Origin: Paracoccaceae bacterium
GTDB lineage: Bacteria > Pseudomonadota > Alphaproteobacteria > Rhodobacterales > Rhodobacteraceae
Direction: 5' to 3'
Assembly (NCBI GenBank): GCA_017510335.1
Contig: JAFWNM010000013.1
Coordinates: forward strand, 124,001-188,000
Length of the DNA stretch: 64,000 nucleotides
Position numbers and translations under genes: made by a program. Shown here piece by piece: positions 18,219-27,027 of the stretch (positions are counted from its first letter, which is position 1; each line of letters begins with the position of its first letter). The notes under the pieces are model-generated. The model searched no databases. It saw only the letters and a list, made by a program, of their open reading frames with translations, and was not told the origin of the DNA.

Positions 18219-19582
18219 CACGCCCCCCCATGCCCGACCACCGCGCCGACCGCGTGCCGTTCTGGCGCCATCTGGGCATGTTCCGGCGCGATATCTTGTC
18301 CACCCAACCCGCGCGCCTGTATCGCGCGAAAATGGCGGAAGTGAAGCTGCCGTTTCTGCATTCGGTCATGGTGAACACGCCCGATCTGGTGCGGCTGGTC
18401 TTGCAAGACCGCCCGCGCGATTTCCCCAAATCCGACCGCGTGCGCGAAGGGTTGCGGTTGCTGCTGGGCAATTCGGTCTTTGTGACCAATGGCGCAGAAT
18501 GGGCACGCCAGCGCCGTATCATTGACCCCGCGTTTGAAGGGGGGCGGTTGCGCGACACCTTCCCAGCCATGTGGGACGCAGCGCAGGCCGCCGCAAACCG
18601 CCTGCACACAGGCGAGATAGAGATTGAGGAGGAGATGAGTCATGCCGCTGCTGATGTCATTTTCCGCACGCTGTTTTCCGTGCCCATCGCGGATGGCACC
18701 GCCGCAGAAGTTTACCGCACATTCCGCGCCCATCAGCGCAGCGCGCCAATTTTGAACCTTGCGGCCCTTGTGCCGCTGCCCGCATGGATGCCGCGTTTTT
18801 TTCCCCGCCAGACACGGGCGACAGCCGCGCGTATCCGCGCGCTGATCACGCACATGACCACCGACCGCACGGCCGCCATCCATGCAGGCACCGCGCCCGA
18901 CGATCTGGCCACCAAAATCATGACAACCCGCGACCCTGAAACCGGCAGCACATTCGACACCGAAGAAATGGTCGATCAGGTCGCGATTTTCTTTCTGGCG
19001 GGGCATGAAACCAGTGCATCCGCGCTGGCCTGGACATTATACCTGATCGCCACCCATCCCGACTGGCAAGCCCGTCTGGCGCAAGAAGCGCAGGCGCTTG
19101 CGCCCTACATCCAAACCGGCACCGCGCCGGAATTCGGGGTGCTGAAACGCTTACCCCTGATCCGCGACACATTCCGCGAAGCACTGCGGCTGTATCCGCC
19201 TGTGCCGATGCTGGTGCGTGAAACGGCCAGGGCAGAGTGTTTTCGCGGCAGGACGCTGGCGCGCGGCGCGCAAGTCATCGTCAGCCCGTGGCATCTGGGG
19301 CGGCATGAAAACATCTGGCCCGACGCCCACGACTTCCGCCCCGAACGCTGGCAGGACGCTGCCACCAAACACCACGCCCGCGACGGGTTCATTCCGTTTT
19401 CAACTGGCCCGCGTGTATGCACAGGGGCAGGCTTTGCCATGGCCGAAGCTGTGCTGATACTGGCGCGATTGCTGTTCACATGGGAATTCCGCGCCATACC
19501 AGACCGCGTGCCGGTGCCCATGGCGCATATGACCGTGCGCGCGCGCGATGGAATCTGGCTGAAGCTGCGCGCGCGGGAATAA
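18215..19582 (+). CDS. Cytochrome P450
   Basis: A 455-residue heme monooxygenase without a membrane anchor. All P450 marks are present: I-helix Ala262-Gly-His-Glu-Thr266 for oxygen activation, the ExxR pair Glu322/Arg325 (FREALRLYPP), the PERW region, and heme-ligand Cys402 in FSTGPRVCTGAGFA. Sequence style (RLYPPVPMLVRET) is closer to the bacterial CYP class that hydroxylates fatty acids or terpenes than to the camphor type. It is coupled to the preceding membrane hydrolase by a four-base overlap. Redox partners are not in the window. Confidence 0.92.
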   Translation: MTRPPMPDHRADRVPFWRHLGMFRRDILSTQPARLYRAKMAEVKLPFLHSVMVNTPDLVRLVLQDRPRDFPKSDRVREGLRLLLGNSVFVTNGAEWARQRRIIDPAFEGGRLRDTFPAMWDAAQAAANRLHTGEIEIEEEMSHAAADVIFRTLFSVPIADGTAAEVYRTFRAHQRSAPILNLAALVPLPAWMPRFFPRQTRATAARIRALITHMTTDRTAAIHAGTAPDDLATKIMTTRDPETGSTFDTEEMVDQVAIFFLAGHETSASALAWTLYLIATHPDWQARLAQEAQALAPYIQTGTAPEFGVLKRLPLIRDTFREALRLYPPVPMLVRETARAECFRGRTLARGAQVIVSPWHLGRHENIWPDAHDFRPERWQDAATKHHARDGFIPFSTGPRVCTGAGFAMAEAVLILARLLFTWEFRAIPDRVPVPMAHMTVRARDGIWLKLRARE

Positions 19583-19634
19583 GGCGCGGAACAAAGGCCG
19601 CCGCGCTATCATCCCTGCCTTGCGCGTCCTGCAC

Positions 19635-20348
19635 CTACCCGTTCAGACCGCCCACATCCCCAACACCCAGTTTTGCAAACAGCGTTGTGCGAATATCCGC
19701 AACCGCACGCCAGTCCGCCGCGCGGCTGGCAAACAGCGTGGCTTGCGAACAATGCACGGGGGCGTCGTGCAGAATTTTCAGGTGGTTCGCCTGCAGCGTT
19801 TCACCCGTCGACGTGATGTCGGCAATCGCTTCGGCGGTCAGGTTCTTGATGGTCCCTTCGGTCGCGCCCTGACTGTCCACAAGCTGGTAATCGGCCACCC
19901 CATGGGCGCGCAGATACTCGCGCACCAGCCGGTGGTATTTCGTGGCAATGCGCAGCCGGAACCCGTGGCGCGCGCGAAAGGCTGCCGCCACGGCATCCAG
20001 ATCATCCAGCGTTTCCACATCCACCCAGGCCTTGGGCACCGCCACCACAAGATCGGCATGGCCGAACCCCATCAGCGCCAGTTCCACAACCTGCGCCTGC
20101 CAGTCCGCCAGCGTCTCGCGCACCAGATCGGACCCTGTAACCCCCAGATGAATGCGCCCTGCCGCCAGTTCGCGCGGGATTTCACTGGCCGACAGCAGCA
20201 CCAGTTCCACGCCATCCACCCCCGCGACACTGCCCGCATATTCACGGTCCGCGCCAGTGCGCTGCAGCGTCAGGCCATGGGTTGCGAACCAGTCAAATGT
20301 TTTCTCCATCAGCCGGCCTTTGGACGGCACGCCCAGTTTCAACATCAT
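19635..20348 (-). CDS. hisG: ATP phosphoribosyltransferase, catalytic subunit (short form)
   Basis: A 237-residue short-form HisG that joins ATP and PRPP in the first step of histidine synthesis. Motifs are LGVPSKGRLME at the N-terminus and the PRPP-binding DSQGATEGTIKN. The short form lacks the C-terminal regulatory domain and needs HisZ, encoded just upstream with a stop/start overlap. Two adjacent Met codons can start translation. Confidence 0.95.
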   Translation of the reverse strand: MMLKLGVPSKGRLMEKTFDWFATHGLTLQRTGADREYAGSVAGVDGVELVLLSASEIPRELAAGRIHLGVTGSDLVRETLADWQAQVVELALMGFGHADLVVAVPKAWVDVETLDDLDAVAAAFRARHGFRLRIATKYHRLVREYLRAHGVADYQLVDSQGATEGTIKNLTAEAIADITSTGETLQANHLKILHDAPVHCSQATLFASRAADWRAVADIRTTLFAKLGVGDVGGLNG

Positions 20349-21424
20349 GCGCCCCCCCCCAATGCAACCAATGTGTCGGGACGGATCACGCCGCCCACCG
20401 CCGGAATTTCCCGCCCCTGCCCCAGCACTGTGGTCAGCGCATCATAGCGCCCGCCCGTGGCCACCGGCGGCATATCGGCGCGCTGCGCGATGAACCCGAA
20501 CACGAACCCGTCGTAATATTCCATGTTGGTGCGCCCGAAACTGGCCTCGAACGGCAGGCTGGATGTGTCAATCCCCGCATCGTCCAGCGCGTCCAGCCGC
20601 GCCTCCAGCCGGTCCAGCGCGGGCACGAGCGCGTCCCAACCCTGCGCGCGCAAATCGCGCGCAACATCGCGCGCCCCGCCGCTTAGCGACAACAACCCTT
20701 CAAGGGCTGCAATCTGCGCGGCGGGCACAGGCGGGGTTGCGGCATCTTCCAGCAGGGCCGCAACACGTTCGGCAATCTGGGCCTCGTTGCGCAATCCCAC
20801 CAAGGGGCCAGCCTGATCAAGCAATGTCGCGCAGGGGGCCACCTGCAAGGCGCGCAGCAACTCCGCGCGCGGCGCAGCAAGCGGCCCCTGCCCGCCCATG
20901 CGTTCAAGCAGCGCGCGAAACCGTTTTGGGCGCCAGATATGCCGCATCAAGGCCGCCTTGCGCCGCGCGCTTGTGTCCAGCCCCGCAACAGCGGCTTTCA
21001 GAATGCCAATATCACCCGTGACCGGGCGCAGGTCATAGCCCGACAGAAGCTGCGCAAAACGCGCGAACACTTCCGCATCGGCACGGGCGGGGTTGTCGCG
21101 GGCGAACAGTTCAAACCCCACTTGCAGGTATTCGCGCGCGCGGCCCTGATCCTGCTTGCGGAAAACCGGCCCTGCATAACAATAGCGCGCAGGTTCCGCG
21201 CCACCTTGCATATGCGCCTGCACCACCGGCACGGTAAAATCGGGCCGCAGCATCATTTCCCCCAATGCGGGGTCATGGGTGACATAGGCGCGCGCGCGGA
21301 TGTCTTCGCCATACAGGTCCAGCAGCGTTTCAGCGGGTTGCAGAATGTCTGCCGTGACCACCTGCGCGCCCGCGTCTTGCAACTGCGCCAGCAGGTTTTG
21401 GGCAAGGGTCGCTGCGGCGGTCAT
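20345..21424 (-). CDS. hisZ: ATP phosphoribosyltransferase regulatory subunit
   Basis: A 359-residue HisZ: a class II aminoacyl-tRNA synthetase-like protein that lacks tRNA binding and serves as histidine-sensing partner of short HisG. Class II motifs are visible as [23 protein letters not shown] and [15 protein letters not shown]. The start overlaps the hisS stop (ATGA) and its own stop overlaps hisG, so all three are translationally coupled. A run of nine G lies four codons before the stop, a potential slippage spot. Confidence 0.92.
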   Translation of the reverse strand: MTAAATLAQNLLAQLQDAGAQVVTADILQPAETLLDLYGEDIRARAYVTHDPALGEMMLRPDFTVPVVQAHMQGGAEPARYCYAGPVFRKQDQGRAREYLQVGFELFARDNPARADAEVFARFAQLLSGYDLRPVTGDIGILKAAVAGLDTSARRKAALMRHIWRPKRFRALLERMGGQGPLAAPRAELLRALQVAPCATLLDQAGPLVGLRNEAQIAERVAALLEDAATPPVPAAQIAALEGLLSLSGGARDVARDLRAQGWDALVPALDRLEARLDALDDAGIDTSSLPFEASFGRTNMEYYDGFVFGFIAQRADMPPVATGGRYDALTTVLGQGREIPAVGGVIRPDTLVALGGGA

Positions 21425-22944
21425 GTGTGGCGGTCCAGAATATCGCGCACAGCCTGCACCAGATTGTCGCGCGGCACTTCCACTTGCGCAGGCTGGGATT
21501 TCCATTCTTCTACAGTGGCTTGCTGGGCAATCTTCGCACCAAGGATTAAGTCCTTGATCTGCACCATCCCCTTGGCGGCTTCATCCCCGCCTTGGATAAT
21601 GGCAATGGGGCTGCCGCGTTTATCGGCGTATTTCAACTGGTTGCCGAAGTTTTTGGGGTTGCCCAGATACATTTCTGCGCGAATGCCAGCGGCGCGCAAG
21701 TCCCCCACCATGGCCATGTAATCGGCCATGCGGTCACGGTCCATCACAGTCACAACAACCGGCCCCTGCGCGGCTGCGTCCAGCCGCCCCTTGGCGGCAA
21801 GGGCGGCCAACAGGCGGTCCACGCCAATGCTGACACCCGTTGCAGGCACCGGCTGGCCAGTGAAGCGCTTGACCAGATCATCATAACGCCCGCCGCCTGC
21901 GACGCTGCCAAACTGGCGCGGGCGGCCCTTTTCGTCGAGGATTTCGAAGGTCAGTTCGGCCTCGAACACAGGGCCGGTGTAATAGCCGAGGCCACGCACC
22001 ACCGAGGGGTCGATGATAATGCGGTCGGGGCCGTAGCCTTGGGCGGCAAGGAGTGACGCTATTTCTTCGAGTTCCTTTACACCCTCGCAGCCTATATTGC
22101 TGCCACTTATTGCTTCTCGAATTTCTTCGGCGATAAAGCTATTATATCCAGTGCGATCGAAGTCCTCGCCTGCAGATATATCTTCGGCGCTCTTCGCCGT
22201 AGATGTCATGCTCAAGTAATCCAAACATCTTTGCGCTTGGGCAGTCGTCAAGCCGACTCCGTCGATGAAAGCCCCAGACGAATCCTTGCGCCCACTTTGA
22301 AGGAGTTCAGCAACACCCGAGAAGCCCACCTTGTCGACTTTATCTATCGTTCGAAGAACAGCGGCGCATAGTTCAGGTTGGTCGCCGATTCCCATCAACT
22401 CGAGAACACCATCCAAAACCTTCCGGTTGTTCACGCGGATCACATAATCCCCGCGCTCGATCCCCACGGCCTCCAACGCGTCTGACAGCATCGCGCAAAT
22501 CTCGGCATCTGCCGCCACCGACGCCGCGCCCACAGTATCGGCATCGCATTGATAGAACTGCCGGAACCGCCCCGGACCGGGCTTTTCATTGCGCCAGACC
22601 GGTCCCATCGCGTAGCGGCGGTAAGGGGTCGGCAGGTCGTTGCGGTATTGCGCCGCGACCCGCGCCAAGGGCGCTGTCAGGTCATAGCGCAGCGCCAGCC
22701 AGTCACTGTCTTCTTCCCATGCGAACACGCCTTCATTGGGGCGGTCCACATCCGGCAGGAATTTTCCCAAAGCCTCGACCGTTTCTACAGCAGATGTTTC
22801 CAGCGCGTCGAACCCGTAGCGATGATACACATCGGCAATCTTGTCCAGCATCGCCTTGCGCGCGGTCACTTCGGTGCCGAAATAGTCGCGGAACCCTTTG
22901 GGGGTTTCGGCTTTCGGGCGTCTGGGGCCTTTGGTTTTTGCCAT
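21421..22944 (-). CDS. hisS: Histidyl-tRNA synthetase
   Basis: A 507-residue class II synthetase that charges tRNA-His. Motif 2 is [19 protein letters not shown], the histidine-specific motifs are the [11 protein letters not shown] segment and the GGGRYDDLV loop, and motif 3 is [13 protein letters not shown]. The protein is longer than the E. coli enzyme (424) because of an insertion domain. Codons for residues about 174-295 differ: ATA, TCT and AGT appear and GC falls to roughly 50 percent, while both flanks are much richer in GC. This points to a recombined internal block. First gene of hisS-hisZ-hisG. Confidence 0.95.
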   Translation of the reverse strand: MAKTKGPRRPKAETPKGFRDYFGTEVTARKAMLDKIADVYHRYGFDALETSAVETVEALGKFLPDVDRPNEGVFAWEEDSDWLALRYDLTAPLARVAAQYRNDLPTPYRRYAMGPVWRNEKPGPGRFRQFYQCDADTVGAASVAADAEICAMLSDALEAVGIERGDYVIRVNNRKVLDGVLELMGIGDQPELCAAVLRTIDKVDKVGFSGVAELLQSGRKDSSGAFIDGVGLTTAQAQRCLDYLSMTSTAKSAEDISAGEDFDRTGYNSFIAEEIREAISGSNIGCEGVKELEEIASLLAAQGYGPDRIIIDPSVVRGLGYYTGPVFEAELTFEILDEKGRPRQFGSVAGGGRYDDLVKRFTGQPVPATGVSIGVDRLLAALAAKGRLDAAAQGPVVVTVMDRDRMADYMAMVGDLRAAGIRAEMYLGNPKNFGNQLKYADKRGSPIAIIQGGDEAAKGMVQIKDLILGAKIAQQATVEEWKSQPAQVEVPRDNLVQAVRDILDRHT

Positions 22945-23088
22945 GATCGGACACTCCTGTCAGGGTCGGTCTGGCCTTAGCCCAAGGGGCGGCAAGGGGC
23001 AAGAGTGCGCGCGCGCAATCCCGCGACGCCCCGCGCGGACCACCCACCAGATATTGCGGCACAAACCCGCCCCACCCCCATATCACGC

Positions 23089-23097
23089 TTATCCACA
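23089..23097 (+). promoter_or_regulatory. DnaA box upstream of dnaB
   Basis: A perfect TTATCCACA, the consensus DnaA site, 90 bases before the dnaB start and just upstream of a candidate promoter. A single site does not make an origin; it could regulate dnaB. Confidence 0.5.
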
Positions 23098-23120
23098 GGC
23101 CATGCACAGGCTTATACAAT

Positions 23121-23150
23121 TTGCGCACCACGCCCGAATCCTGCTAGTGT
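23121..23150 (+). promoter_or_regulatory. Candidate promoter of dnaB
   Basis: TTGCGC, 18 bases, TAGTGT, ending 36 bases before the start codon. Confidence 0.4.
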
Positions 23151-23186
23151 AGGCGCTAACGAGCATGGACATCGGCGGTAACAGGC

Positions 23187-24671
23187 ATGAACGAGATCAC
23201 AACGATCCGGTCGGGGGACACAGCGACCCCCGACACAATGCCCCATAATATTGAAGCGGAACAACAGCTTCTGGGGGCAATTCTGGTCAATAACGATGTG
23301 TATGACCGCATTTCGACGCTGGTGAAACCGGCGCATTTCTTTGACCCTGTGCATCAGCGCATTTTCGAAATCGCGGCCGCGCGCATTCTGAAAAACGCGC
23401 TGGCCAGTCCGGTGACCATCAAGGCCTTCATGGAAGATGATGAAGGGCTGAAGGAACTGGGCGGGCCTGCCTATCTGGCGCGGCTGGCGGCGGCGGCAAT
23501 TTCGGCCTATGCGGCGCGCGATTATGCGCAGATGATCTATGAACTGGCCGTGCGGCGCGACCTGATCCGGTTGGGACAGGATATTTCGGCGCGCGCCAGC
23601 CAGATGGATGTCGCCTCGGAACCCAAGGAACAGATTATCGAGGCCGAACAGCGGCTGTATAAGCTGGCCGAACAGGGCGTGGCCGAACGCGGGTTCCAAA
23701 GCTTCCTGAAGGCCGTGACCGAAGCCGTAAATATTGCCAATGCCGCCTATCAGCGTGATGGCGGGCTTGCGGGCATTTCCACAGGGCTGATCGATCTGGA
23801 CAAGAAACTGGGCGGGCTGCATCCGTCGGACCTGATCATCCTTGCCGGGCGTCCATCGATGGGCAAAACATCGCTTGCGACGAATATCGCGTTCAACATC
23901 GCCAAAGCCTATAAGCGCGGGCAAAAACCTGACGGGTCCGAAGGGGCTGTTCAGGGCGGCGTTGTGGGCTTCTACAGTCTGGAAATGAGTGCCGAACAGC
24001 TGGCCGCGCGTATTCTGTCGGAAGCTTCCGAAGTGCCCAGCGAACAGATTCGCCGTGGCGACATGACCGAGGAAGAATTCCGCCGCTTTGTCGAAGCGGC
24101 CAAGTCGCTGGAAGCCTGCCCGCTGTATATTGACGACACGCCCGCCCTGCCAATTGCGCAAGTCGCAGCCCGTGCGCGGCGGCTGAAGCGCACGCATGGG
24201 CTGGATGTGCTGATGGTGGATTACCTGCAACTGCTGCGCGGCACATCCAAGGAAAGCCGCGTGCAAGAGGTGTCGGAAATTACCCAAGGTTTGAAGGCAA
24301 TCGCCAAGGAACTGAACATCCCGGTCATTGCGCTGTCGCAGCTGTCACGTCAGGTCGAAAGCCGCGAAGACAAACGCCCGCAACTGTCGGACTTGCGCGA
24401 ATCCGGCTCCATTGAACAAGATGCCGATGTGGTGATGTTTGTATACCGCGATGAGTATTACCGCGAACGCGAAAAGCCGTCTGATCATGACCTGGAAGCC
24501 ATGGCCAAATGGCAGGAGATCATGGAAACCGTGCATGGCAAAGCCGAAGTCGTCATCGGCAAACAGCGTCACGGCCCCATCGGCACAGTTGAATTGTCGT
24601 TTGAAGGGCGCTTCACCCGTTTCGGCAACCTTGTCAAACCGTGGCAACAGGGCGGTGGTGACGGGTTCTGA
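23187..24671 (+). CDS. dnaB: Replicative DNA helicase
   Basis: A 494-residue hexameric helicase that unwinds DNA at the replication fork. The N-terminal domain begins MPHNIEAEQQLLGAIL; the RecA-like motor has Walker A GRPSMGKTS, Walker B LMVDYLQLL, the arginine-finger region and the DnaB signature LSQLSRQVESR...RESGSIEQDADVV. No intein is present. The downstream fosA-type gene begins one base after the stop, which is unusual for this locus. Confidence 0.97.
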   Translation: MNEITTIRSGDTATPDTMPHNIEAEQQLLGAILVNNDVYDRISTLVKPAHFFDPVHQRIFEIAAARILKNALASPVTIKAFMEDDEGLKELGGPAYLARLAAAAISAYAARDYAQMIYELAVRRDLIRLGQDISARASQMDVASEPKEQIIEAEQRLYKLAEQGVAERGFQSFLKAVTEAVNIANAAYQRDGGLAGISTGLIDLDKKLGGLHPSDLIILAGRPSMGKTSLATNIAFNIAKAYKRGQKPDGSEGAVQGGVVGFYSLEMSAEQLAARILSEASEVPSEQIRRGDMTEEEFRRFVEAAKSLEACPLYIDDTPALPIAQVAARARRLKRTHGLDVLMVDYLQLLRGTSKESRVQEVSEITQGLKAIAKELNIPVIALSQLSRQVESREDKRPQLSDLRESGSIEQDADVVMFVYRDEYYREREKPSDHDLEAMAKWQEIMETVHGKAEVVIGKQRHGPIGTVELSFEGRFTRFGNLVKPWQQGGGDGF

Positions 24672-24672
24672 C

Positions 24673-25080
24673 ATGCCCGCGCAGGGCATTACAGGGGTAA
24701 ACCATGTCACCCTTGTGGTGGCAGATTTGCCGCGTTCCGTGCAGTTTTACAGTGACATTCTGGGATGTGTTCTTCGTGCGCAATGGGCGCGGGGGGCGTA
24801 TCTGGACGCAGGCGGGCTGTGGCTGTGCCTTGAACTGGGCGAACCGGACATACGCGATGATGACACGCATCTGGCCTTGTCCTGTGCAGACGACCAGTTT
24901 CCGGCACTGGCACGCCGGATTGCGGCCCATGCCCCCCAATGGAAGGAAAACCGTTCCGAAGGGGCGTCGTTGTATTTTCTGGACCCCGACGGGCACAAGC
25001 TGGAACTGCATCTTGGGGACATGTCCTCGCGCCTTGCACAGTATCGAAGGTTCCCACCAGACGGCTACCGCGAATTCTGA
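24673..25080 (+). CDS. fosA: FosA-type fosfomycin glutathione transferase (VOC family)
   Basis: A 135-residue vicinal-oxygen-chelate enzyme very like FosA, which adds glutathione to fosfomycin. Metal ligands fit: His11 (NHVTL), His66 (DDTHLAL) and Glu111 (KLELH). The block SEGASLYFLDPDGHKLELH is nearly the FosA signature, and an arginine-rich tail (SSRLAQYRR) matches the oxyanion site. It starts one base after dnaB ends and has no good ribosome site of its own, so translation is probably coupled. Chromosomal fosA genes exist in several genera; real resistance must be tested. Confidence 0.85.
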   Translation: MPAQGITGVNHVTLVVADLPRSVQFYSDILGCVLRAQWARGAYLDAGGLWLCLELGEPDIRDDDTHLALSCADDQFPALARRIAAHAPQWKENRSEGASLYFLDPDGHKLELHLGDMSSRLAQYRRFPPDGYREF

Positions 25081-25196
25081 TCCGGGTCGCGCCTGTGCCC
25101 CGCAATCATCACGCGCCTGCCGCAGTCGTGCCTGATTCTGACTGCATTACCTAACAACACGTTAATACGAGTGCTGTAGAGCAGGAGGGTCGACAT

Positions 25197-25337
25197 ATGC
25201 AGACAACAGCAAGAACACGCTGGATCAGCAAACTTATCGCGCAAGCAGAGGCTTCGCAAACACCCCTTCCATGGACACGCAGCGCAAAACGCGCGCGGCG
25301 CAACGCGGCGGCCTGCATGCTGTCCGGGGCGGCCTGA
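25197..25337 (+). CDS. Small basic protein, 46 residues
   Basis: An open frame of 46 codons with a very strong ribosome site (AGGAGGG, 7 bases before ATG). The product begins MQTTARTRWISKLIAQAEA, contains PLPWTRSAKRARRN in the middle and ends in a short hydrophobic stretch. It is basic and has no recognised domain. A 13-base-arm terminator lies about 110 bases downstream, so the gene has its own transcription unit. No function can be assigned. Confidence 0.6.
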   Translation: MQTTARTRWISKLIAQAEASQTPLPWTRSAKRARRNAAACMLSGAA

Positions 25338-25447
25338 CTTACAGCGCATTCCTGAAACTGTCGCACCATATCGGAACCCGCGATGCACTGTTTTGGCAGT
25401 CGGGGGCGCGAGACTGTGTTTTGGTAACAAGTGAAATCAGTATGTTG

Positions 25448-25479
25448 TTCAAAGGGCACCCAAACAGGTGCCCTTTGAA
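25448..25479. terminator. Bidirectional intrinsic terminator
   Basis: Perfect 13-base arms (TTCAAAGGGCACC) around a CAAACA loop, the stem closing with A/T pairs on both sides. It serves the 46-residue gene and the convergent small heat-shock gene. Confidence 0.85.
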
Positions 25480-25500
25480 TTCTTGCATTCGCAATCGGCT

Positions 25501-25959
25501 TCAGGCGGCCTGCTCGCGCATGATCTGGCGTGGTGCGGCGGCCTGAATTTCAATCTGACGGGGCTTGAGTGCCTCTGGCAGTTCGCGCACCAGATCAATA
25601 TGCAGCATGCCATCTTGATGCACTGCGCCTGTCACGCGGACATGATCGGCCAGATGGAAGCGCCGCTCGAATGCGCGGGTGGCAATGCCGCGATGCAGGA
25701 ACTGGCGGTCTGTCGCATTGTCCTGACCGCGCCCAGTGACAAGAAGCGCGTTTTCCTTGACTTCGACGCTTAGATCATCCGCGCCGAACCCGGCGACGGC
25801 AATGGAAATCCGATAGGCGTTTTCCTGCACGCGTTCAATATTATAGGGCGGATATGTGGTGTTTTGCAGGTCGCTTGACATAACACGGTCAAGCAGATCG
25901 GCCATGTGGTCAAAACCAATGCTGGCACGGTATAGCGGGGTTGGATCAAATCGACGCAT
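25501..25959 (-). CDS. Small heat-shock protein (Hsp20/alpha-crystallin)
   Basis: A 152-residue chaperone of the IbpA type that holds unfolding proteins. The N-terminus MRRFDPTPLYRASIGFDHMADLL matches bacterial class A small heat-shock proteins, and the alpha-crystallin domain runs from about YPPYNIERVQENAYRISIAVAGF to a terminal IEI-like anchor (RQIEIQ). An AGGAGG site six bases before the chosen ATG decides the start; another ATG two codons upstream touches that site. A heat-shock type promoter about 110 bases upstream fits control by the rpoH product at 3.7 kb. Confidence 0.92.
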   Translation of the reverse strand: MRRFDPTPLYRASIGFDHMADLLDRVMSSDLQNTTYPPYNIERVQENAYRISIAVAGFGADDLSVEVKENALLVTGRGQDNATDRQFLHRGIATRAFERRFHLADHVRVTGAVHQDGMLHIDLVRELPEALKPRQIEIQAAAPRQIMREQAA

Positions 25960-26069
25960 AAGCATCCTCCTTGAAGTGAAGCGATGGTATGTTTCACGCC
26001 CTCCGGAACTGGACAGGCGCGGTTTTCGGGTTTGCGGCAGGTCCAAAACAGGCCCCTGCTGCCCTTATG

Positions 26070-26098
26070 ATCTGGGAAAGCAGATACAGGGTTTCAAG
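26070..26098 (-). promoter_or_regulatory. Heat-shock (sigma-32-type) promoter of the hsp20 gene
   Basis: On the minus strand CTTGAAA, 15 bases, CCCAGAT, close to the sigma-32 consensus (CTTGAAA and CCCCAT). It implies a leader of about 100 bases before the hsp20 start. Confidence 0.55.
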
Positions 26099-26116
26099 CC
26101 CCCCTGACGGGTAATT

Positions 26117-26950
26117 TCAAGGGCGCAAAAACCGCGCGCCGCCCCCTGCACTCATCTGGCGGGGGCCAGTATCCGTGCCATCGGGCACGCGCATGAAACG
26201 CCTGTCGCCCTGCGCAAGTGCTGCGCGCAGCACATCCAGCCGCGCCCCCAGTGTCGCACCAAAGGACACTTCCACATCGCGCCCGCCCATAGTGGCATCC
26301 CCCTTGGCGGACACAACGGACACAATGCGCGCCTGACCATTGTGCATGGTAAAGACCGGCGCCCCCGATGACCCGAAATCCACCGAACAGGACATGACCA
26401 GAACGCCATCGCGTTCCTGCCCCAGAACATCGCATGATTCCTGCAGCGCCGGGGTTTCGCTGCGGTCGCGCCCATAGGACACAACGCCAATTCTGTCGCC
26501 CGCGCGCGGTTGGCTGTGTACGCCAAACGCCGTGACGCCGAACCCCCGCATCGGGTGCGTCAATTCCAGAAGCGCCAGATCATGGGCAATATTTTGTGCA
26601 GAAACGCCGCCTGCGCGGTCATAGGCGGGGTGGATGGCACTGCGCAGCACCCGTCCTTCGGCAACGGCGCGACCATTGCGAAACCCTGCGCGAAAAGCGA
26701 TATCTTGATCTTGAAAACGCGCCCCGGTCTGGCGGTCATAAAGGCAATGCGCCGCAGTCAGAACATGGGTTTCGCTGATCAACGCGCCCGTGCAAAAGCC
26801 CGATTGCCCGAAATCCACGCGCCCGACCCCTTCCCAGCCGTAAATCTGCATGCCGCTGTCAAGCATTTGCAGCGGGCTGTCAGTGGATTGCGCCAGCACG
26901 GGCGGGGTAAACGCTGCGAAAATCGCAATCAGCGAAGCCAGAAATCGCAT
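26117..26950 (-). CDS. Secreted trypsin-like serine protease
   Basis: A 277-residue protease with a signal peptide (MRFLASLIAIFAAFTPPVLAQ). The catalytic triad is His68 (LTAAHC), Asp124 (HDLALLEL) and Ser195 in DFGSSGAPVF; the usual GDSGG motif is changed to GSSGA, which keeps the nucleophile. Cysteines 53/69 and 173/188 could form the expected disulfides. It lacks a PDZ domain, so it is not DegP. It lies about 80 bases after glcF in the same direction but may be separate. Confidence 0.87.
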   Translation of the reverse strand: MRFLASLIAIFAAFTPPVLAQSTDSPLQMLDSGMQIYGWEGVGRVDFGQSGFCTGALISETHVLTAAHCLYDRQTGARFQDQDIAFRAGFRNGRAVAEGRVLRSAIHPAYDRAGGVSAQNIAHDLALLELTHPMRGFGVTAFGVHSQPRAGDRIGVVSYGRDRSETPALQESCDVLGQERDGVLVMSCSVDFGSSGAPVFTMHNGQARIVSVVSAKGDATMGGRDVEVSFGATLGARLDVLRAALAQGDRRFMRVPDGTDTGPRQMSAGGGARFLRP

Positions 26951-27027
26951 CCATAGACCTTCGGTTCAGGGGGTGTTCAGGCAATATCGCATGGCATGAT
27001 GGCCAGAAAATGGCAATCCCGGCCCTG

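Noticed and set aside
23041-23186. Replication origin near dnaB
   Set aside because: Only one DnaA box, no AT-rich unwinding region, and dnaB location alone is not evidence for an origin.
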